DNA of 64,000 bases, taken from NCBI GenBank assembly GCA_965197405.1, contig OZ240206.1, positions 1,054,001 to 1,118,000 on the forward strand, written 5' to 3'. Made by a program: the position numbers and the translations under genes. Every line of letters starts with the position of its first letter. Positions within the stretch are counted from its first letter, which is position 1. Positions 58,826 through 64,000 of the stretch are shown piece by piece. The DNA comes from G965197405 sp965197405. Lineage in GTDB: Bacteria; Chloroflexota; Dehalococcoidia; Lucifugimonadales; JAGWBF01. A model generated the notes under the pieces. It made no database searches. It was given only the letters and a program-made list of their open reading frames with translations, and was not told where the DNA came from.

Positions 58826-58848
58826 GGGTGCCTCCAGGCGCATACGCA

Positions 58849-59895
58849 TCAATCATCTGGTTGCACGATGAGGCCCTCGACTCTGGTGGAACCACCAGCC
58901 ACACCACGAACACCCACAATTACCCAGCCCTCCTCGGTCAGCCGGCTCAGGTCCAGGCCGCGTATATAGACGCGATTGATTCTGAGCCGCCCTGTGTCAT
59001 CAGAGATGCGAAGGCTGATGAAGTTGCTTCCACGTTCCGCTGTGTCAATGACGTGTCGTCGGGTACCATAGGCTAGTAGCCGCCAATCCCAATCACTCAG
59101 CGCGTGGGTTACGTAGTGTGCCCAGGCCCCGGCATACCACACAATCACGAGGTGGGCCTTGTCCCCTCCTGCTCTGAACATGAATCCATAGTACCAACTC
59201 ACGCTTTTCTTGCTGTCGTAGGGGTTATGGAACGTGGCTTCCATGAGGCCATTCTTCATTACGACACCAGTCGAGTGCCACGTTAGTGCTCCGATTATGT
59301 CATCAGGCAGATCGTCAGCACTATGCTCAATAGTCACGTCTACCGGGCCATACGTCTCCGGCGTGGAAGGGGTGGGGGTCGGCATTGGGGTAGAGGTAGG
59401 GGTAGGGGTAGGGGCTAGTGTGGACGTGGGTGTCGGGACTGCCGTAGGAGCAGGCGTGGGAGTAGGCATTGGCGTCGCGGTTGGCGTCGGCATGGGCGTG
59501 GGAGTTTGGGTTGGCGTGGCTGTAGGGGTAGGCGTTGGCGTCGCGGTGGGCGTACTGGTCAGCGTTGGCATAGGTGTAGGGGTGGGTACAGCCGTCGACG
59601 TTGGAGTCGGCGTGGGCACGGGCGTGGCGACGGGGACCGGAGATACCCGCGTCGGCGCGGGCGTAGGGGCGGCGGTTGGCGGCGGCGAAGCCGTCGCCGT
59701 CGCGGTGAGTGCAGGTGTGGGGGTGGCCCTGGGCGGCGCGGGGGATGTAGTCGTGGGGTCCGGCCCGGGTCCGGAGACCTCCTCCGGGACCGTCACGGGC
59801 GTGGAGGTAGGCGGCCCGGCCTCGCAGGCCACCAGGAGGATCAGGGCGACGGGGAACATCGCCAGTATCAAGGCGCGCTTCAGTTTGTCCAGCAT
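58849..59895 (-). CDS. Lipoprotein with long Thr-Pro repeat linker
   Basis: A 348-residue secreted lipoprotein. Signal peptide and lipobox: LKRALILAMFPVALILLVAC, with Cys24 or so as the lipid site. Residues about 30-190 are a low-complexity linker of Thr, Pro, Ala and Ser (units such as PTPTPTATPTQTPTPMPTP). A C-terminal domain of about 150 residues follows, with ALTWHSTGVVMKNGLMEATF, SVSWYYGFMFRAGGDK and IDTAERGSNFISLRISDD, beta-rich and Trp-rich. Such Thr-Pro linkers are frequent in Chloroflexota surface proteins. Start ATG 59895; the longer frame was dropped. Confidence 0.85.
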   Translation of the reverse strand: MLDKLKRALILAMFPVALILLVACEAGPPTSTPVTVPEEVSGPGPDPTTTSPAPPRATPTPALTATATASPPPTAAPTPAPTRVSPVPVATPVPTPTPTSTAVPTPTPMPTLTSTPTATPTPTPTATPTQTPTPMPTPTATPMPTPTPAPTAVPTPTSTLAPTPTPTSTPMPTPTPSTPETYGPVDVTIEHSADDLPDDIIGALTWHSTGVVMKNGLMEATFHNPYDSKKSVSWYYGFMFRAGGDKAHLVIVWYAGAWAHYVTHALSDWDWRLLAYGTRRHVIDTAERGSNFISLRISDDTGRLRINRVYIRGLDLSRLTEEGWVIVGVRGVAGGSTRVEGLIVQPDD

Positions 59896-60002
59896 GGATC
59901 CGTAGTCCTTGCAATCAAACCGCAACCAGGATGTCCAGATGGTCCTGTCCACGAAGTTGGGGGCGGCCATTGCTCATCCCCTTCGGCTTGTTGAGCAGCC
60001 GC

Positions 60003-60566
60003 TCACCCTTTGGCCGAAGCCAGGGACAGGCCCCGGACGATCCTATCCGCCGCATCGTCCAGCTTGGCCGTCAGCTCCTCGGGAGATAGTGCCACGATAC
60101 GGCCGGGCATGGTCACCGCCTTGTAGGAGGGCATACCGCTCAGCTTGGCGTGGCTCTCCACAATTCCCCGGAAGGACTCCGGGCATAGGAAGACGGTGGG
60201 GATGCCCCGCTTCTCCAGAATCATCGTGTCGCGCGAACTGCGCCATGCACAGCCCCCTCAATCGCCGGCCAGTATGACGACCCCCTGTGACTGGGCGGTC
60301 ACGCGAGCCATGGTCTCGTCAGTCATGTCCTTTCCCGCAGATTCCTTCTTGACTGTGAAGACCTGACCTGCCCCCTCTCGAAGGAGTATCTCGGACAAGT
60401 GGCGTATAAACAGGTCGGCGTTGGTGGACTCCTGGTTGTTGAGGGAGTTGACCACAGTGATGGCGGCCCCGCTGAGGGCGGGGAGCCTGGATGCCGGGGA
60501 CGCCTCTTTAACGTGTTCCTCCGCTTTGGGATTGAGAAGGACTGTTCCTTCAGCTACTTGAGTCAT
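60003..60566 (-). CDS. Candidate selenoprotein of the UGSC family, Sec at residue 103
   Basis: 187 residues if the TGA at 60258-60260 is selenocysteine. Before it: MTQVAEGTVLLNPKAEEHVK, ITVVNSLNNQESTNADLFIR, and QSQGVVILAGD. After it: GGCAWRSSRDTMILEKRGIP, then TVFLCPESFRGIVESHAKLS. This gives U-G-G-C at 103-106, matching the known UGSC family of (seleno)proteins, with glycine instead of serine at the third position. The ATG at 60566 has AAGGAGGAAG upstream. A stem-loop with AGTTC loop lies 18 nt after the TGA. The gene follows 60640-61674 by 73 bases on the same strand. Activity is unknown; a redox role is inferred. Confidence 0.87.
60231..60243 (-). promoter_or_regulatory. Candidate SECIS hairpin of the UGSC-type gene
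   Basis: GCGC-AGTTC-GCGC on the minus strand; the loop starts 18 nt after the TGA. An outer GTG/CAC pairing may extend it. The loop contains GTT, as in the two SECIS candidates near 34.6 and 35.1 kb. Confidence 0.6.
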
Positions 60567-60639
60567 GCTTCCTCCTTAAGATTGCCCCGAAAATAGGGTC
60601 TTCACCCCCCCGATGTGGTCTGACAAGGCCCTGGCGATG

Positions 60640-61674
60640 CTAGATTGGGACCCTGCGCGTGATGCTTCTCATACCGCTGCAAAAGACGATGCTCGAATAG
60701 CCGCCCACCTCCGCTCCGGCCACCATGACGACAATGTCCTGGGGCTCGAAGGTCGCGGGGACCAGGAAGTCATCGTCCTCGGTATCCACCCATTTCGGCC
60801 AGCTTGTGACGCCGCTGAACTTGTAGGAGCCTCCCTGCTTCAGCTTCCCCAGGGGCTTGCGCGCCTTCTCCCAGAGGAAATATTTTGCGTCGTCCTTGGA
60901 CCATCCCTCGCCGGCAAGGACCCTGGCATGGGTGGGACTCAGCACAATGATAATCTCGTCGCCCGTGTAGATGTTGTAGGTCCCCATTATGGACATGCCG
61001 TCCGCCAGAGTACCCAGCACTCCCCTGGGGGTAGTGCTTACTATGTCCGAGATGTGGTGCGGCCCCTCGGCGGTCACCACCGTGACGGCGCTGTCCTGGG
61101 CATCAAAGCCCCGCTCCACGTGCAGGGGAGGCCAGGGACTGGCCTCCTCGAACTCGGCGATGCAAGACGTGTACTTGCCCGGGTGCGTCTGGGTCGCCAT
61201 GTCGAACTGGCCGGGCGGCCCTACGACTACGTTGCGCATGAATAGGGCCACTGCACGCCCCACCGTGGCGTTGGCCCTCCACCCTGGGCCAAAGGTATTC
61301 ACCCCGGCGTTGAAGTCCAACTGCTTCACCGCCGGCCCGTTGACTATCAGGAAAGGGGCTTCGCCAAGGAGGCCGCTGATGCTCCGCTCCCTCTGGGCCA
61401 GACCTTCCACCGCCGTCAGCACCACGGGAAAGTATTCCGGTCGGCAGCCCGCCATGACTGCGTTTATAGCGACCTTTTCCACAGTGGCCGTCGCGCTGGA
61501 AATGGGAGGGAAGACGCCTACGACCTCGTGCCGGCCCCTCTCCACGGTAGAGAGCATGGTCTCCACCCGCTCCGGCGTTGGAGGGACTACGGGCAAGCCA
61601 TCGGTCCAACCTTGTTCATGGCAGTATTCCTGGGGGTCAACTTCCTGGCCCAACCGGGACTCAGAGGCGGCCAT
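60640..61674 (-). CDS. Conserved protein next to the UGSC gene, unknown
   Basis: A 344-residue protein, ATG 61674 chosen over GTG 61701. It has EYCHEQGWTDGLPVVPPTPE near residue 17-36, ISSATATVEKVAINAVMAGC, REPYFPVV-like PEYFPVVLTAVEGLAQRERS, FLIVNGPAVKQLDFNAGVNT near 105 and ALFMRNVVVGPPGQFDMATQ. I have seen this opening pattern in proteins annotated only as hypothetical or thioredoxin-like, often beside UGSC genes. There is no CxxC of thioredoxins here. It probably works together with the UGSC protein. Confidence 0.8.
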   Translation of the reverse strand: MAASESRLGQEVDPQEYCHEQGWTDGLPVVPPTPERVETMLSTVERGRHEVVGVFPPISSATATVEKVAINAVMAGCRPEYFPVVLTAVEGLAQRERSISGLLGEAPFLIVNGPAVKQLDFNAGVNTFGPGWRANATVGRAVALFMRNVVVGPPGQFDMATQTHPGKYTSCIAEFEEASPWPPLHVERGFDAQDSAVTVVTAEGPHHISDIVSTTPRGVLGTLADGMSIMGTYNIYTGDEIIIVLSPTHARVLAGEGWSKDDAKYFLWEKARKPLGKLKQGGSYKFSGVTSWPKWVDTEDDDFLVPATFEPQDIVVMVAGAEVGGYSSIVFCSGMRSITRRVPI

Positions 61675-61784
61675 ACTTCTTCCCCCGATGAGAGTGAACA
61701 CAGTATAATGACTCCCACAAAGGTCGTCAACCCCAGTGCTATTCCTATAAAACTACGAGAAAGCTGCGAGGAGGCGTAATCCGT

Positions 61785-62750
61785 ATGACCACAGTCGGCG
61801 CCGGCAAATACACCTACAGACCGGTCAAGGACTGGGCAAAGCTGCCCCAGGAAGTGGCCTTTGGCCCGGTCACAGACGTGTCCACCGATTCCCAGGACAG
61901 GGTGTACGTTTTCCAGCAGTCGGAGCCTCCGGTGCTAGTCCTGGAACGGGACGGCGCCTACATCACCTCCTGGGGTCACGGGGCCTTCGTGCGTCCCCAC
62001 TACCTCCACATCGCCAACGACGTCGCTTACCTCGCCGATAGCGACGACTCGGTGGTTATGAAGTACACCCTGGACGGCAAGCCCCTCCAGGTGTTGGGGC
62101 GTCGCGGCGTGCATTCGGACACGGGGACTGAAGAGTATGGCGGTCTGGTCACGAGGTCCGCCGGTCCTTTCAACCACCCTACCAAGCTGGTCCCCTCACC
62201 CTCGGGAGACCTGTACGTTTCCGACGGGGAACGCAACAGCCGGGTGCACCGCTTCTCCGGTGACGGCACACTGATCGCCTCCTGGGGCGAGCCGGGCAAG
62301 GCCGGCCCCAGCCAGTTACACATGCCCCACGGCATACTGGTTGACCGGGATGGGCGGGTCTACGTGTGCGACCGTGAGAATAGTCTCATCCAGGTCTTCT
62401 CCCCTGATGGGCAGCACATCACAAGCTGGAGCGATATACGGCCTCCTTGTGACATCGTTGCCGACAAGTATGGCGTCTTCTACGTCTGCCAGCTCGCGTT
62501 CAACGCTACGCACCGCTACGAGGGTTATCCGGCGCCGGTGGGGACAGGCAGCGCTCTACGGGACTCCGCCGGTAGGCGCACGGTGCTCCCCGGCGGTGAG
62601 CCCCAGGTGAGCGTGCTGGACAGAGAGGGGAACGTTCTGGCCCGCTGGAACTCTCCCTCGGCCCACGGGCTGTGCGTGGACTCTCGCGGGGATATTTACC
62701 TCGCAGTGCAGGATAACCGGACCGTGGACAAGTACGTTCGCGAGGGCTAG
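61785..62750 (+). CDS. NHL-repeat beta-propeller protein
   Basis: A 321-residue protein built from about six NHL-type repeats: PVTDVSTDSQDRVYVFQQSE, PTKLVPSPSGDLYVSDGERN, GILVDRDGRVYVCDRENSLI and HGLCVDSRGDIYLAVQDNRT. The propeller resembles the lyase domain of peptidylglycine alpha-amidating enzymes and streptogramin lyase-like proteins. There is no signal peptide. It may serve as a binding scaffold or as an enzyme; nothing in the sequence decides. It is divergent from the UGSC-associated gene, whose start is 111 bases away. Confidence 0.88.
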   Translation: MTTVGAGKYTYRPVKDWAKLPQEVAFGPVTDVSTDSQDRVYVFQQSEPPVLVLERDGAYITSWGHGAFVRPHYLHIANDVAYLADSDDSVVMKYTLDGKPLQVLGRRGVHSDTGTEEYGGLVTRSAGPFNHPTKLVPSPSGDLYVSDGERNSRVHRFSGDGTLIASWGEPGKAGPSQLHMPHGILVDRDGRVYVCDRENSLIQVFSPDGQHITSWSDIRPPCDIVADKYGVFYVCQLAFNATHRYEGYPAPVGTGSALRDSAGRRTVLPGGEPQVSVLDREGNVLARWNSPSAHGLCVDSRGDIYLAVQDNRTVDKYVREG

Positions 62751-62803
62751 CCCGCGCGGTATGAGGGGCCGCGAAGGACGGAGCAAGGGGGGAGATTCAG
62801 GGC

Positions 62804-62961
62804 CAGGGTCTTTCAATTCTCACGCTAGGTAAATACAGGCCCCCGCCGCGTGTCATTCCTCGCGCAGCGAGGAATCTAAAAATGCTTGGATAGCAGCACG
62901 CCTAAGAAGGCAAGGACTTTAGACCCCTCGCTCCGCTCGGGGTGACAATTGAAAGGCCTTG
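62804..62961. mobile_element. 158-bp MITE with inner module C and ~11-bp target duplication
   Basis: The ends are CAGGGTCTTTCAATT at 62804-62818 and AATTGAAAGGCCTTG at 62947-62961, inverse of each other with few mismatches. AGATTCAGGGC (62793-62803) and AGATTCGGAGC (62962-62972) match at 9 of 11. The inner module 62852-62946 is GTCATTCCTCGCGCAGCGAG through CTCCGCTCGGGGTGAC. No gene in 62751-63054. Confidence 0.85.
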
Positions 62962-63054
62962 AGATTCGGAGCAGGCGAGATGCCTTTCTCTAGGGGAATG
63001 GGTATAATGTACGGGAAGCGCTGGCTTGAGCGAACCTACACTAGGAGGCGGCAT

Positions 63055-63273
63055 ATGCGGAGAAGAGACAAAATGTTCTCGGGGAAGAGCAACCCGATAT
63101 GGGACATGGGCTCGCTAATCAGTGGCTCGGTGGTGGTTGGACTCGCCTTTGCCTTTGGCGGCCCGTTTATCACAGTGCTAATCGTCCTAGCTTCCATCGT
63201 CTACGGCGCAATTTTCATGCTGAATCTCCTGACGCCCAAAAGCCAGCGAAAAGACCTCCTGAAGTGGGGATGA
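63055..63273 (+). CDS. Small two-helix membrane protein
   Basis: A 72-residue protein from ATG 63055 (AGGAGG seven bases upstream; the longer frame from 62959 lacks such a site). A basic N terminus (MRRRDKMFSGKSNP) precedes two hydrophobic segments at about residues 20-38 and 40-58 (SLISGSVVVGLAFAFGG, TVLIVLASIVYGAIFMLNLL), with a basic tail LTPKSQRKDLLKWG. A -10-like TATAAT lies at 63003-63008. Family unknown. Confidence 0.7.
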   Translation: MRRRDKMFSGKSNPIWDMGSLISGSVVVGLAFAFGGPFITVLIVLASIVYGAIFMLNLLTPKSQRKDLLKWG

Positions 63274-63296
63274 CCACCGCGCGGCCCCACGAGGGT

Positions 63297-64000
63297 TCAC
63301 TCAGCGTCATCACGCAGGAGGATGCTATTGCCCTGCCGTGACCACCGGGCTTGCAGGAGGGCGCTGGCGTCCAGAAGCCCCTGCAAATTCTTGTAGCGTG
63401 AGGCGCTGACCTTGGAGACGCCCAGCACCTTTGCAGCCTCGGCAGCTGCCTTGGAGCCGGCGATTGGCTTGCCCGGTATCTTGGACCAGGCAGAGTCTAT
63501 TCCCGAGTCCCATGCCTCCACAACTACGGAAGCTACAGGCTCCCTGGGTTGTACGGGCTTCTGGCTCTGTCCTCCGGCAAGCTCCACCAACACGTCCCCA
63601 CGCCCTCGCGGCCTGTTCAGCTTCACCAGAGGAGAAGAGGACAGGAACTGGGTGAAAGCCTTGTGCCCCAGGGCTCTGAAATCGAAGCTGGGGTCCATGC
63701 GCAGCATCGTATTGTGAAGCGCGGCCGCCACAACCTGGTCCGACTCTCCCGTTGACGCCCTCACCGCACGCTCCAGCAGAGATTGGCCTTGCTCTTTCAA
63801 GACGGAGTGGTCCTGGGCCGTGGGCTTGCCCTCGTCCAGGTAATAGACGTACCTGTCGCAAGATTGCACGAGGCCCTGGGAGACCACTCCCCGGCGGCCC
63901 GCCCCGATAACCATCTTGCCCGCAGCCCGCAGGGTGCTCACAAGCGGGACGAAATCCGTATCCGATGAGACGATGACGAAGGTATCTATAGGGGAGCGGT
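63297..64000 (-). CDS. NYN/LabA-like (DUF88) ribonuclease-domain protein, C-terminal part (runs off window)
   Basis: About 233 codons in view, continuing beyond 64000. The first residues seen (SPIDTFVIVSSDTDFVPLVS, then TLRAAGKMVIGAGRRGVVSQ) form the end of a NYN/PIN-like domain with its conserved SSDxDF acidic motif, typical of LabA/MARF1 RNases. The following part (AQDHSVLKEQGQSLLERAVR, ALHNTMLRMDPSFDFRALGH, FTQFLSSSPLVKLNRPRGRG) is an OST-HTH/LOTUS domain. A C-terminal segment has KAAAEAAKVLGVSKVSASRY. Such proteins degrade or bind RNA. Confidence 0.88.
   Translation of the reverse strand, partial: RSPIDTFVIVSSDTDFVPLVSTLRAAGKMVIGAGRRGVVSQGLVQSCDRYVYYLDEGKPTAQDHSVLKEQGQSLLERAVRASTGESDQVVAAALHNTMLRMDPSFDFRALGHKAFTQFLSSSPLVKLNRPRGRGDVLVELAGGQSQKPVQPREPVASVVVEAWDSGIDSAWSKIPGKPIAGSKAAAEAAKVLGVSKVSASRYKNLQGLLDASALLQARWSRQGNSILLRDDAE

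Noticed and set aside
59234..59905. Plus-strand Gly-Val-rich 223-codon frame
   Set aside because: It is the complement of the Thr-Pro repeat region of the lipoprotein gene.

Overview
The window looks like a chromosomal segment of a GC-rich (about 60%) bacterium. I infer Chloroflexota, probably Dehalococcoidia or a SAR202-like relative. The reasons are a short IF-2, a run of family III CoA-transferases, luciferase-like (LLM/F420) oxidoreductases and amidohydrolase-2 paralogues, a Thr-Pro-rich lipoprotein, and candidate selenoproteins. No rRNA or single-copy phylogenetic marker beyond leuS, trpS, nusA, infB and truB is present, so the lineage is inference.

Layout. 1-11 kb: 5' part of leuS, a PrkA kinase, a CoxG-like protein, a plsY/membrane protein/PAP2 operon, ilvE divergent from comEA, a hydantoinase, then tRNA-Val, tRNA-Leu, a Panacea-type toxin-antitoxin pair and tRNA-Arg. 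11-18.4 kb: trpS, an inositol-phosphatase-like gene, a coupled CMD/CoA-transferase/CoA-transferase operon, an LLM enzyme and an aldo-keto reductase. 18.8-20.1 kb: a complete ISAs1-type insertion sequence with 17-bp inverted repeats and a 10-bp target duplication, whose transposase is frameshifted. 20.2-28.1 kb: an amidohydrolase, an F420-type LLM enzyme, and the nusA-rnpM-infB-rbfA-truB operon (no rimP in front). 28.5-36.1 kb: a zinc-ribbon protein, radical SAM plus PHP genes, an HNH protein, two LLM enzymes, and two adjacent genes each interrupted by an in-frame TGA at a conserved cysteine position. 36.4-45.3 kb: an AT-richer ATPase gene and a catabolic group (LysR, CMD, PEP mutase/isocitrate lyase-like, ornithine cyclodeaminase-like, P-loop/DRTGG, aldehyde dehydrogenase, dienelactone hydrolase). 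45.6-58.8 kb: more amidohydrolases, an HdrB-like protein, a D-aminoacylase-like enzyme, lipoproteins, and a small accessory cluster with a decayed DUF433/DUF5615 pair. 58.8-64 kb: a TP-repeat lipoprotein, a UGSC-type selenoprotein candidate with its neighbour, an NHL protein and the 3' part of a NYN/LabA-like gene.

The most interesting content is threefold. (1) Three candidate selenoproteins: a GrdB/PrdB-like protein (U-x-x-C), a geranylgeranyl-reductase-like flavoprotein with U in its K-x-C-G-G-G motif, and a UGSC-family protein (U-G-G-C). Each has a hairpin 18-24 nt after the UGA with GUU in the apical loop. (2) The gene gaps are full of mosaic MITE-like repeats, several with visible target-site duplications and inner modules shuffled between different outer ends. 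(3) A REP-like hairpin sits inside the IS transposase and breaks its frame. Gene starts were moved from the longest ORF to the ribosome-binding-site-supported start wherever one could be seen.
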